A stretch of DNA of 64,000 nucleotides from Ollibium composti (GTDB lineage: Bacteria > Pseudomonadota > Alphaproteobacteria > Rhizobiales > Rhizobiaceae). The notes beneath the pieces were generated by a model. It saw only the letters and a program-made list of their open reading frames with translations, did not search any database and had not been told where the DNA came from. The position numbers were made by a program, and so were the translations under genes. Where the stretch lies: contig NZ_SSNY01000002.1 of NCBI RefSeq assembly GCF_004801285.1, positions 62,001-126,000 on the forward strand. Direction: 5' to 3'. This document shows, piece after piece, positions 31,300-41,325 of this stretch. Numbering within the stretch: position 1 is the stretch's first letter; every line of letters begins with the position of its first letter.

Positions 31300-31586
31300 G
31301 CGAAACCTCCGACGCACCCGTCATCCGCGAATTCCTCATCGTCAACCAGCGCGGCCTGCATGCCCGCGCCTCGGCCAAGTTTGTGCAGGTCGCCGGCAGC
31401 TTCGAGGCGACCATCGAGGTGGAGAAGGACGGGGCGAGAGTCGGCGGCACCTCGATCATGGGGCTGATGATGCTGGCCGCCAGTCCCGGCTGTTCGATCC
31501 GCATCGTCGCCAGCGGCCCGCAGGCGGAGGAAGCCGTCACGGCGCTCGGCGAACTCATCGCCCAGCGTTTCGGCGAGGAGATCTGA
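31296..31586 (+). CDS. HPr phosphocarrier protein
   Basis: The protein (96 residues) is HPr. The catalytic His is H22 in NQRGLHARASAKF, and the regulatory Ser target of HprK is S53 in GGTSIMGLMMLAA. The ATG overlaps the EIIA stop (ATGA), so the two are translationally coupled. Together with HprK it forms the truncated PTS that in rhizobia relays nitrogen or carbon state, including towards ChvG-ChvI. Confidence 0.94.
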   Translation: MSETSDAPVIREFLIVNQRGLHARASAKFVQVAGSFEATIEVEKDGARVGGTSIMGLMMLAASPGCSIRIVASGPQAEEAVTALGELIAQRFGEEI

Positions 31587-31715
31587 TCGCATCGATATGC
31601 AGGCATAAAGATTTCTTTATGTGCCATTGTCGATAGCGGTCGTTTCTGCTAGTCAGGCTGCCGATCGCGCCCGCTTCGCCGGCGCTTGAACAACGCATAT
31701 CACCGGAGAACCGCC

Positions 31716-33116
<1,401 letters not shown>

Positions 33117-33143
33117 TCATAGCATTAGTTACCACAAGATATT

Positions 33144-33181
33144 GAAGCCGGGCGATTGACATTTCGCCCGGCTTCTTTTTT
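33144..33181 (+). terminator. Intrinsic terminator of ahcY
   Basis: A perfect 12-bp stem (33144-33155 with 33164-33175, core GCCGGGCGA) around an 8-base loop is followed by TTTTTTG. It lies 28 bases after the ahcY stop and separates ahcY from the divL-like gene. Confidence 0.95.
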
Positions 33182-33408
33182 GCGCGCGCCGCTGCTTCAC
33201 GCCGATTCGGCAAGAGGCTATTGTGGGGTGATTCGCGAAGCTTCCGGCTCGCGCATGGCTTCGGGCCGAGGAGGTCCGGTCGGGCGGCCATGAGCGGCCT
33301 TCCACGGTATCGGAGCGTACTTTGCGTGTCCGCGAGGGCGCGTCCACACCGATTCCGGAAGCGAGCGATGATCGGGCGGTCTTGTTCAGGCGGCGGAGAG
33401 GATCGGAC

Positions 33409-35958
33409 ATGCCGGGGGAAGACCCGCATCGCGCGGGAAAGGCCGCTAGGAGCGGCCAGCAGGATTCGACGGGCAGCATGCCCGGTATTTGCGCGGGGAC
33501 CGGACCGGGCCGCGCCCGGCGGGCGCTGCTCCTGGCGGGCTCCGCACTGGCCGGCCTGTTCGCCCCGGTCGCCGCCTTTGCCCAGGCCACCCCTGCCCCC
33601 CCACCGATCAGCACGGTCGAGGTCATCCAGCTCGCCGTACTGGCCGGCGTCATGGGCGCGGCGTTGCTTCTGGCCATCATAACGATCCGCGAGCGCGCCA
33701 GGACCGCGGCCGAGAACGTCACGCTCAGGGCACGGATCGCCGACGTCAATGCCGCCCTGCAGCGGAGTGAAGCGCTGCTCAACCTGCGTGACCAGCGCGT
33801 CGTCATCTGGTCCGGCGACGACAGGCGACCGGAACTGGCCGGCGCCTTGCCGCTGGAAAGCGGCGCCCCGGAAGACCGGTCGGCCTTCCTCGCCTTCGGC
33901 CGCTGGATGATGCCGCGCTCGGCGGCCGCGCTCGAACATGCCGTCACGGCGCTGCGCGAGAAGGGAACGGCTTTCGACCTCGTCATCGAATCGCAGAGCG
34001 GCCAGCCGCTCGAGGTGCAAGGCCGCAAGAGTGCTGCCCATGTCATCGTGCGTTTCGTCTCGCTGTCGGAGGCGCAGCGCGGGCACGCCCGGCTGAAACT
34101 CGAGAACCGGCAGCTCGCGGCCGAGCACGACACCGTCTTCGGCCTGCTCGACGCCTTGAAGATGCCGGTCTGGATCCGGGCCGCCGACGGCGCGCTGAAA
34201 TGGGCGAACCGGGCCTATGCCGTCGCCGTCGAGGCAGCCAACGGCGCAGCCGCCGTACGCGACGGCAAGGAATTTCTCGGCAGCCAGGCGCGCACGGCAA
34301 TCGCCGAGGCGCATACGGCGCGGCCGGTCTTCGAGCAGACGCTGTCGACGGTGATCGGCGGCGACCGGCATATGTTCGCCGTCACCGATTTCGCCGCGGC
34401 GGACGGTTCCGCCGGGCTCGCCAGCGACGTCAGTGCGATCGAGCAGGTGCGCGCCGAATACGAGCGTACGGTGCGCAGTCATGCCGACACGCTCGACCAG
34501 CTCAACACGGCCGTCGCCATCTTCGATGCCGACCAGAAGCTGCGCTTCTTCAACCAGGCCTTCCAGAAACTGTGGGAGCTGGACAGCGCCTTCCTCGGCA
34601 GCGACCCCGACAACGCGCTGGTGCTCGACAGGCTTCGCACCGAAGGCAAGATCGCCGAGCAGCCCGAATGGCGGCGCTGGAAGGAAGGGCTTCTGTCCGC
34701 CTATCGCGCCGTCGAATCGCAGGAGCACTGGTGGCACCTGCCGGACGGCAAGACCATCCGCGTGCTGGCCAACCCGCAGCCGAAGGGCGGCGTCACCTGG
34801 GTGTTCGAGAACCTGACCGAGAAGATCGACCTCGAAAGCCGCTACCAGACGGCGGTGCGCGTGCAGGGCGAGACGCTGGACAACCTCGCTGAGGGCGTGG
34901 CCGTGTTCGGCCCGGACGGGCGGCTGCGCCTGTCCAACCCTGCCTTCACCACCCTGTGGGGCCTGAATGCCGATGCGGTCAAGCCGGGCGTACACGTCTC
35001 CGCGATCCGCACCATCGCCGACAGGCGCGCCAAGGACAGCCCATGGGCGGCGTTCGTCGCCACCGTCACCGGTTTCGACGAGGAACGCCGCGACCGTCAC
35101 GGCCAGGTCGAATTGACCGACGGCAGCGTGCTCAGGCATGCCGCGATCCACCTGCCGAACGGCCAGGTGATGATGACCTTCGTCGACGTCACCGACAGCG
35201 TCAACGTCGAGCGGGCGCTGAAGGACAAGAACGAGGCGCTGCTGAAGGCCGACCAGCTGAAGAACGAGTTCGTGCAGCATGTCTCCTACGAGCTGCGCTC
35301 GCCGCTGACCAACATCATCGGCTTCACCGAGCTGATGGCGCTGCCGGCCACCGGGCCGCTGACCGGCAAGCAGCGCGAATATCTCGAGCACATCGGCTCG
35401 TCGTCGTCAGTGCTGCTTACCATCGTCAACGACATTCTGGATCTCGCCACCGTCGATGCCGGCATCATGCAGCTCGACATTTCCGAGGTCGAGGTCGGCC
35501 GCACCATCGCCGCCGCCGCCGAACTGGTCGCCGATCGGCTGGAGGAGCACGGTATCGGGCTCGAGGTCGATGCCGCCGGCGCCCCGCGCAGCTTCCACGG
35601 CGACGAAATCCGCGTGCGCCAGATCCTCTACAACCTGCTCTCCAACGCCGCCAGCTATGCGCCGGAGCGCAGCACCGTCCGACTCACCTGCCGCGGCGTT
35701 GCCGAGGGCATCGAATTCGCCGTCCACGACGACGGCCCCGGCATGGCGCCGGACGTGCTGGAAATGGTCTTCAGACGCTTCGAGTCGCGCGCCAACGGCG
35801 GCCGCCGGCGCGGCGCCGGCCTCGGCCTGTCGATCGTCAAGAGCTTCGTCGAACTGCATGGCGGCACGGTGCGCATCGACACCGGTGAGGCGCGCGGCAC
35901 GACGGTGATCTGCACCTTCCCGGACGCCCCCTCCGGCATCCGCGAAGCCGCCGAGTAG
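33409..35958 (+). CDS. divL: DivL-like PAS sensor kinase with Tyr in place of the phospho-acceptor His
   Basis: The protein (849 residues from the chosen ATG) has an N-terminal hydrophobic region with two segments (ALLLAGSALAGLFAPVAAFA and the following LAVLAGVMGAALLLAI), several PAS domains in the middle (for example AVAIFDADQKLRFFNQAFQK and GVAVFGPDGRLRLSNPAF), a HisKA-type dimer domain and an ATPase domain (LLSNAASYAP, HDDGPGM, GAGLGLSIVKSF). In the H-box FVQHVSYELRSPL the residue aligned to the catalytic His is Tyr627. This is the hallmark of DivL, the pseudokinase-like cell-cycle regulator that works with CckA, DivK and CtrA. The tsaE gene follows after 8 bases. A TTG at 33322 is an alternative start; the ATG at 33409 has GGAGAGG upstream. 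Confidence 0.87.
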   Translation: MPGEDPHRAGKAARSGQQDSTGSMPGICAGTGPGRARRALLLAGSALAGLFAPVAAFAQATPAPPPISTVEVIQLAVLAGVMGAALLLAIITIRERARTAAENVTLRARIADVNAALQRSEALLNLRDQRVVIWSGDDRRPELAGALPLESGAPEDRSAFLAFGRWMMPRSAAALEHAVTALREKGTAFDLVIESQSGQPLEVQGRKSAAHVIVRFVSLSEAQRGHARLKLENRQLAAEHDTVFGLLDALKMPVWIRAADGALKWANRAYAVAVEAANGAAAVRDGKEFLGSQARTAIAEAHTARPVFEQTLSTVIGGDRHMFAVTDFAAADGSAGLASDVSAIEQVRAEYERTVRSHADTLDQLNTAVAIFDADQKLRFFNQAFQKLWELDSAFLGSDPDNALVLDRLRTEGKIAEQPEWRRWKEGLLSAYRAVESQEHWWHLPDGKTIRVLANPQPKGGVTWVFENLTEKIDLESRYQTAVRVQGETLDNLAEGVAVFGPDGRLRLSNPAFTTLWGLNADAVKPGVHVSAIRTIADRRAKDSPWAAFVATVTGFDEERRDRHGQVELTDGSVLRHAAIHLPNGQVMMTFVDVTDSVNVERALKDKNEALLKADQLKNEFVQHVSYELRSPLTNIIGFTELMALPATGPLTGKQREYLEHIGSSSSVLLTIVNDILDLATVDAGIMQLDISEVEVGRTIAAAAELVADRLEEHGIGLEVDAAGAPRSFHGDEIRVRQILYNLLSNAASYAPERSTVRLTCRGVAEGIEFAVHDDGPGMAPDVLEMVFRRFESRANGGRRRGAGLGLSIVKSFVELHGGTVRIDTGEARGTTVICTFPDAPSGIREAAE

Positions 35959-35966
35959 CACGCTGC

Positions 35967-37475
35967 ATGGCCGGTCCGGCACTCGAACGGTTCCTGGCGG
36001 ACGAGGCGGCGACGGCCCGCTTCGGCGAGGACCTCGCCATGGCGCTCCGCCCCGGCGACGTGCTCGCCCTGTCTGGCGATCTCGGCGCCGGCAAATCGAC
36101 GCTGGCGCGGGCGTTGATCCGCGCTGTCGCCGACGATCCCGACCTCGACGTTCCCAGCCCCACCTTCACGCTGGTGCAGAGCTACGACGGTCGCCTGCCC
36201 ATCCATCATTTCGACCTCTACCGACTGGCCGATGCCTCTGAACTGGACGAGCTCGGCTTCGACGAGGCGCTGGCGCACGGCGCGGCGCTGGTCGAGTGGC
36301 CGGAACGTGCGGCGGACCGCCTGCCGGCCGGCGCGGTCACGGTCGTCCTGGAGCATCAGGGAGACGGGCGGCTGGCGCACCTGTCCGGCGATGGCCCGGC
36401 CTTCCAGCGCATCGCGCGGTCGCTGGCGATGCGCGACTTCCTCGGCCGATCCGGCTGGGGCGATGCCACACGCCGCCATTTCGTCGGCGACGCCTCGGCG
36501 CGCTCCTATGAGATCGTCCGCTTGCCCGGTGCGGCGCCGCACGTGCTGATGAACTCGCCGCCGCTGGTGCTCGGCCCGCCTGTGCGCGACGGCAAGGCCT
36601 ATGCCGAGATCGCCCATACATCGCGCACCGTCGCCGCCTTCGTCGCGATAGACCGGACGCTGGCCGCCGGCGGCGTGAGCGTTCCGGAAATCTTTTCGCA
36701 AGACCTCGACCAGGGCTTTCTGCTGACGGAGCATCTTGGCTCCGGTCCTTTCCTCGATGACGGCAGGCCGATGGCGGACCGCTATGTAGCCGCCGCCGAA
36801 CTGCTCGCTTTCATGCATGGGCAATCGTGGCCATATCGGCCGGAAGCCGCACCCGGCATCGTTCATGAAGTGCCGCCCTTCGACCGCGCCGCGATGGCGA
36901 TCGAAGCCGATCTTCTTGTCGACTGGTACGTCCCGGCCGTCACCGGCGCGCCGGCAAGCGGCGCCGTCCGCGATGGCTACCAGCGCGAATGGAACGCCTT
37001 GTTCGACCGCCTCGCCGAGGCTGAAACGACCCTGATGCTGCGTGATTTCCACTCGCCCAACATCGTCTGGCGGCCCGAGCGCAAGGGCCATGACCGGCTC
37101 GGCATCCTCGATTTCCAGGATGCGTTGGTCGGACCATGCGCCTACGATGTTGCTTCTCTCGCCATGGACGCACGCGTGACGGTTCCGTCGGAGATCGAAA
37201 AGGTGACTTACAATGCCTATGTCGCGGTGCGGCAGGCCGCCGGCGACTTCGACGCGGACGCCTTCGCCGAGGCCTATGCGATCATGGCGGCGCAGCGCAA
37301 TTCCAAGATTCTTGGCATCTTCGTCAGGCTCGATCGCCGCGACGGCAAGCCAGCCTATCTGAAGCACCTGCCGCGTATCCGCGACTATCTGAGGCGCGCG
37401 TTGGCGCATCCCGCCCTTGCCGGGCTGAAGGCTTTCTACGAGAAGCACGGCATATTGGAGGAACGGACGCTGTGA
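35967..37475 (+). CDS. tsaE: TsaE ATPase fused to an aminoglycoside phosphotransferase-type sugar kinase
   Basis: The protein (502 residues) has two domains. Residues 1 to about 150 are TsaE, the ATPase needed for the t6A37 modification of tRNA, with Walker A SGDLGAGKST (36-45) and the family segments PSPTFTLVQSY and HFDLYRLADASEL. Residues from about 165 are a kinase of the APH family with the catalytic loop LRDFHSPNIVW and metal site GILDFQDALVGPCAYD, resembling AmgK, the kinase of cell-wall sugar recycling. The next gene encodes a MurU-like nucleotidyltransferase, the AmgK partner, and overlaps it by 4 bases. Such TsaE-kinase fusions are known in alphaproteobacteria. Confidence 0.9.
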   Translation: MAGPALERFLADEAATARFGEDLAMALRPGDVLALSGDLGAGKSTLARALIRAVADDPDLDVPSPTFTLVQSYDGRLPIHHFDLYRLADASELDELGFDEALAHGAALVEWPERAADRLPAGAVTVVLEHQGDGRLAHLSGDGPAFQRIARSLAMRDFLGRSGWGDATRRHFVGDASARSYEIVRLPGAAPHVLMNSPPLVLGPPVRDGKAYAEIAHTSRTVAAFVAIDRTLAAGGVSVPEIFSQDLDQGFLLTEHLGSGPFLDDGRPMADRYVAAAELLAFMHGQSWPYRPEAAPGIVHEVPPFDRAAMAIEADLLVDWYVPAVTGAPASGAVRDGYQREWNALFDRLAEAETTLMLRDFHSPNIVWRPERKGHDRLGILDFQDALVGPCAYDVASLAMDARVTVPSEIEKVTYNAYVAVRQAAGDFDADAFAEAYAIMAAQRNSKILGIFVRLDRRDGKPAYLKHLPRIRDYLRRALAHPALAGLKAFYEKHGILEERTL

Positions 37476-38212
37476 GCGTGGACGCGACGAAAGCGCCGAC
37501 GACCGCCATGGTGCTGGCCGCCGGGCTTGGCAAGCGGATGCGGCCGATCACCGACACGCTGCCGAAGCCGCTGATAAAGATCGCCGGCAAGACGCTGCTC
37601 GACCGGGGTCTGGACGCGCTCGCCGCCGTCGGCGTCGAAAAAGCGATCGTCAACGTCCATTACCTGCCGGACCAGATCGTTGCCCATGTCGCGGACCGCA
37701 AGGCTCCGCGTATCGTCATTTCCGACGAACGCGCCGGCCTGTTCGATTCCGCCGGCGGCATCGTCAAGGCCCTGCCGCTGATCGGCTCCAAACCGTTTTT
37801 CGTGCTCAATGCCGATACCTTCTGGATCGACGCAGGCGAAGCCAACCTTGCCCGCCTTGCCCTTGCATGGGACGCGGCGCGGATGGATATTCTTCTGATG
37901 CTTTCCGCGCTCGAAACCGCCACCGGCCACTCCGGCAGCACCGACTTTCTTCTGTCCGACGACGGGCGCCTCTCGCGTTCGCGCGGCGATCCCGCCGGCG
38001 TGATCTATGCCGGTGCGGCCATCGTCAATCCGCGTATCTTCGAAGGCGCAGCGGCCGGGCCGGCATCGCTCAACCGCTATTTCGATGCCGCGATCGCCAC
38101 CGGCAGGCTGCACGGCATGGTCATGCACGGGCGCTGGATCACCGTCGGCACGCCCGACGCCATCGTACCAGCCGAAGCCGCCGTCGCCGAGGCGCTCGCC
38201 GCCGCGCCATGA
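37472..38212 (+). CDS. murU: MurU-like nucleotidyltransferase
   Basis: The protein (246 residues) is a sugar-1-phosphate nucleotidyltransferase with the signature LAAGLGKRMRPITDTLPKP and the metal site FVLNADTFWI. By analogy with Pseudomonas MurU it would make UDP-N-acetylmuramate from the 1-phosphate supplied by the AmgK-like domain encoded just upstream, which feeds peptidoglycan recycling. The start is a GTG at 37472 that overlaps the upstream stop by 4 bases; a second GTG (37478) is also in frame. addB starts in the last 4 bases of this gene. Confidence 0.85.
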   Translation: MSVDATKAPTTAMVLAAGLGKRMRPITDTLPKPLIKIAGKTLLDRGLDALAAVGVEKAIVNVHYLPDQIVAHVADRKAPRIVISDERAGLFDSAGGIVKALPLIGSKPFFVLNADTFWIDAGEANLARLALAWDAARMDILLMLSALETATGHSGSTDFLLSDDGRLSRSRGDPAGVIYAGAAIVNPRIFEGAAAGPASLNRYFDAAIATGRLHGMVMHGRWITVGTPDAIVPAEAAVAEALAAAP

Positions 38213-41200
38213 GCGGCCGCGTTCTCTCCATACCTTCCGGCGCGCCGTTTCTCGAAACGCTGGCGCGCGCGCTGCTCGACGGCAGGCTGGTGCCCGGCTT
38301 CCGCTTCGACGGCGATCCGCTGGTGCTGGCCGACGCCACGATCTACGTGCCGACGCGCCGCGCGGCCCGCGCCCTGCGCGGCGTCTTCGCCGAGGTGCTG
38401 GGCGGTAAATCGGCCATCCTGCCGCTGATCCGGCCACTTGGCGAGTTCGACGAGGACGATGCCGCCTTCGACATGGAACCGCCCGAGGCAGCGGAGATCC
38501 CGCCGCCGATCGCCGCAACCGAGCGGCTGCTGCTGCTGGCGCCGCTGGTGCGGGCCTGGAAGCGGCGGCTGCCGGCCCATGTCGCCGCCCTGTTCGACGA
38601 GGAGGTGGTGGTGCCGGCCTCGGCAGCAGACGCCGTGTGGCTGGCGCGCGACCTGTGCGCCCTGATGGACGAGATCGAGACGGAGGGCGCCGACTGGGCC
38701 AAGCTCGCCGGGTTGGTCGAGGGCAACCTCGCCGGCTGGTGGCAGGTGACGCTGGATTTCCTGAAAATCGTCACCGAGAACTGGCCTGCGCTGCTGGCCG
38801 AGCGCGGCCGCTCCGATCCGGCGGCCCGCCGCAGCGCACTGATCCGGCTGGAGGCGGCGCGGCTGAAGCGCAACCCACCCGCCGGGCCGGTGATCGCCGC
38901 CGGCTCGACCGGCTCGATCCCCGCCACCGCCGAGCTTCTGGCGACGATCGCTTCGCTGCCCAACGGCGCGGTCGTGCTGCCGGGGCTGGACGCTGCGATG
39001 GACGCCGTCTCCTTCGCCGCCATCACCCGGCCCGGCGCCGCCCCCGCCCTGCTCGGCCATCCGCAATACGGGCTGGCCAAACTGATCGGCAAACTCGGTG
39101 TCACGCGCGACGAAGTCGGCCCGTTGGGCACGGTGGAGGCTCCGCTCGTCCTGCGTGCCGCACTGGTGGGCGAAGCGCTGCGGCCGGCCGAGACGACCGA
39201 ACTGTGGAGCGAGACGCGCGGCCGCTTCTCCATCGCAGAGGCCGACCACGCGCTCTCCGATGTGACTTTGGTCGAAGCGGCCAACGAGCGCGAGGAAGCC
39301 GCTGCCATCGCGCTGGCGCTCCGGCAGGCGGTGATGGAACCGGGCCATCGCGCGGCTCTTGTCACTGGCGACCGAGCGCTCGCCCGCCGCGTGTCGGCCG
39401 AACTGAAGCGCTTCGGCGTGATTGCCGACGATTCCGGCGGTACGCCGCTTGCCGGCACGCCGCCGGCGACGTTGCTTTCGCTTGCGCTGGAAGCGGCGTT
39501 GCGGCCCGGCGATCCAGTGGCGATTCTTGCGCTCCTCAAGCACCCGTTGCTGGCGCTCGAGTTGGAGCGCCCCGCCGTGCGCCATGCCGCCGAAACCGTC
39601 GAGCTTGTCGCGCTGCGCGGCGGCACCGGCCGGCCGGATATCGCCACGCTGCCGGCACTGTTTACGACACGGCTGGAGCGTCTCGCGAACGAGCCACGCC
39701 AGCCCTTCTGGCTGGAGCGCCTGTCGGCGCGTGCCGTCGAGCAGGCCGAGGCCATGCTGGAGCGGCTGGCGGCGGCGCTGGAGCCGCTGACCGCCCTGCG
39801 CGGCGCGGCCGAACTGGACATCCGCGCGCTGGTCCATGCCTCCGCCACGGCACTGGAGGCGTTGGGGCGCGGCGCCGACGGCACGCTGGCGCGGTTTTAT
39901 GGCGGCGACGCCGGCGAGCGACTGGCCGAGCTGTTGCGCGGGCTGATCGCCGCGCAGGCCTCCTTCACCCTTGCCGCCGGCGAAGCGCCGGACGTCATGG
40001 CCGCGCTGATGGCGACCGAAACCGTGAAGCCGGGGCGCGGCGCCGACAAGGCCATCGCCATCTGGGGTGCCTTGGAAGCGCGGTTGCAGCATGTCGATAC
40101 GCTGGTTATCGGCGCGCTGAACGAGGGCGTGTGGCCGCGCCGCCCCGAAGGCGACCGCTTCATGTCGCGGCTGATGAAGACGGGCATCGAACTGGAGCCG
40201 CCGGAACGCCGCATCGGCCTTGCCGCGCACGACTTCCAGATGGCGATGGGGGCGCAAAACGTCGTGTTGGCGCGCGCCGCGCGCTCGGGCGACGCGCCGG
40301 CCGTGCCGTCGCGCTGGCTGCAACGGCTGCTCACCTTCACCGGGCCGGAGCAGGCCAGGGCGCTGCGCGCCCGTGGCGAAGAACTGCTTTCATGGGCACG
40401 CGCGCTGGACGACGCGCCGCGGCAGGATTTCGCGCCGCGACCCGCGCCGAAGCCGCCGCTCACCGTGCGGCCAACGCATTTCTCGGTGACCGAGATCGAG
40501 ACGCTGCGGCGCGATCCCTATGCGATCTATGCAAGGCGCATCCTCGGACTTGCCGCCCTCGATCCGGCGATCCGTGATCCGGGCGCGGCCGAGCGCGGCA
40601 CGCTGTTCCACGCCATCCTGCACCGGTTTGCGCGCGATTGCGCCGATCCGGCGTCGCCCGATGCGCTGGAGGCGCTGCGAGCCGCCGGCCGTGCCTGCTT
40701 TGCCGAGGCAGCGCTGCCGCACGACGTCGAAGCGGTGTGGTGGCCGCGTTTCGCAGCCCTTGCCGAAAACATCGTCGAATGGGAGCGCGGCCGGGCGCTG
40801 AACGTCGCGCGCCGCCATGCCGAGGAGCGTGCCGGCAAGACGGTGGTCGGTGAAACGGGCGTCACGCTCTCGGGCTATGCCGACCGCGTCGATCTTCTGG
40901 CCGGCGGCATGGCCGACATCCTCGACTACAAGACCGGCTCCTATCCCTCCAAGGGCCAGGCATATACGCTGCTGTCGCCGCAGCTCGCGCTGGAAGGCGC
41001 GCTGCTGAAGCGCGGTGCCTTCGCCGCGCTCGGCGCCCGAGAGCCGGCCGATCTCGCTTTCGTGCGGCTCAAGGCGAACGGCGAGGTGGTGCAGGAATCC
41101 ATCCTCGAATACAACCGCCAGCCGCGCAGCGCCGCCGACCTTTCCGAGGAAGCCTGGGCGCGGCTGGAAAAGCTGCTCATCCACTATCAGAGCCCGGCGA

Positions 41201-41325
41201 CGGGCTACCTGTCGCGGGCGCTGCCGTTCCGCGAAGGCGAGCCCGGCGGCGACTACGACCATCTCGCCCGCGTGCTGGAATGGTCGGCCGGCGGCGAGGG
41301 TGACGAAGGAGGCGGCGAAGAATGA
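38209..41325 (+). CDS. addB: Double-strand break repair protein AddB
   Basis: The protein (1038 residues) is the AddB subunit of the AddAB helicase-nuclease, of the alphaproteobacterial type. The C-terminal PD-(D/E)XK nuclease is recognised by ADILDYKTGSYPSKGQAY, preceded by GVTLSGYADRVDLL; the N terminus (MSGRVLSIPSGAPFLETLAR) is typical. Its frame opens far upstream, but the ATG at 38209 overlaps the preceding stop by 4 bases and gives the family start. addA overlaps its end by 4 bases. Confidence 0.94.
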   Translation: MSGRVLSIPSGAPFLETLARALLDGRLVPGFRFDGDPLVLADATIYVPTRRAARALRGVFAEVLGGKSAILPLIRPLGEFDEDDAAFDMEPPEAAEIPPPIAATERLLLLAPLVRAWKRRLPAHVAALFDEEVVVPASAADAVWLARDLCALMDEIETEGADWAKLAGLVEGNLAGWWQVTLDFLKIVTENWPALLAERGRSDPAARRSALIRLEAARLKRNPPAGPVIAAGSTGSIPATAELLATIASLPNGAVVLPGLDAAMDAVSFAAITRPGAAPALLGHPQYGLAKLIGKLGVTRDEVGPLGTVEAPLVLRAALVGEALRPAETTELWSETRGRFSIAEADHALSDVTLVEAANEREEAAAIALALRQAVMEPGHRAALVTGDRALARRVSAELKRFGVIADDSGGTPLAGTPPATLLSLALEAALRPGDPVAILALLKHPLLALELERPAVRHAAETVELVALRGGTGRPDIATLPALFTTRLERLANEPRQPFWLERLSARAVEQAEAMLERLAAALEPLTALRGAAELDIRALVHASATALEALGRGADGTLARFYGGDAGERLAELLRGLIAAQASFTLAAGEAPDVMAALMATETVKPGRGADKAIAIWGALEARLQHVDTLVIGALNEGVWPRRPEGDRFMSRLMKTGIELEPPERRIGLAAHDFQMAMGAQNVVLARAARSGDAPAVPSRWLQRLLTFTGPEQARALRARGEELLSWARALDDAPRQDFAPRPAPKPPLTVRPTHFSVTEIETLRRDPYAIYARRILGLAALDPAIRDPGAAERGTLFHAILHRFARDCADPASPDALEALRAAGRACFAEAALPHDVEAVWWPRFAALAENIVEWERGRALNVARRHAEERAGKTVVGETGVTLSGYADRVDLLAGGMADILDYKTGSYPSKGQAYTLLSPQLALEGALLKRGAFAALGAREPADLAFVRLKANGEVVQESILEYNRQPRSAADLSEEAWARLEKLLIHYQSPATGYLSRALPFREGEPGGDYDHLARVLEWSAGGEGDEGGGEE

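Noticed and set aside
31587..31715. S-adenosylhomocysteine riboswitch upstream of ahcY
   Set aside because: I looked for the conserved SAH-riboswitch core in this gap and did not find it.
37136..37471. An N-terminal extension of the MurU-like protein into the tsaE fusion gene
   Set aside because: The extra frame overlaps a certain coding region and has shadow-type composition; the GTG at 37472 overlaps the upstream stop as expected for coupled genes.
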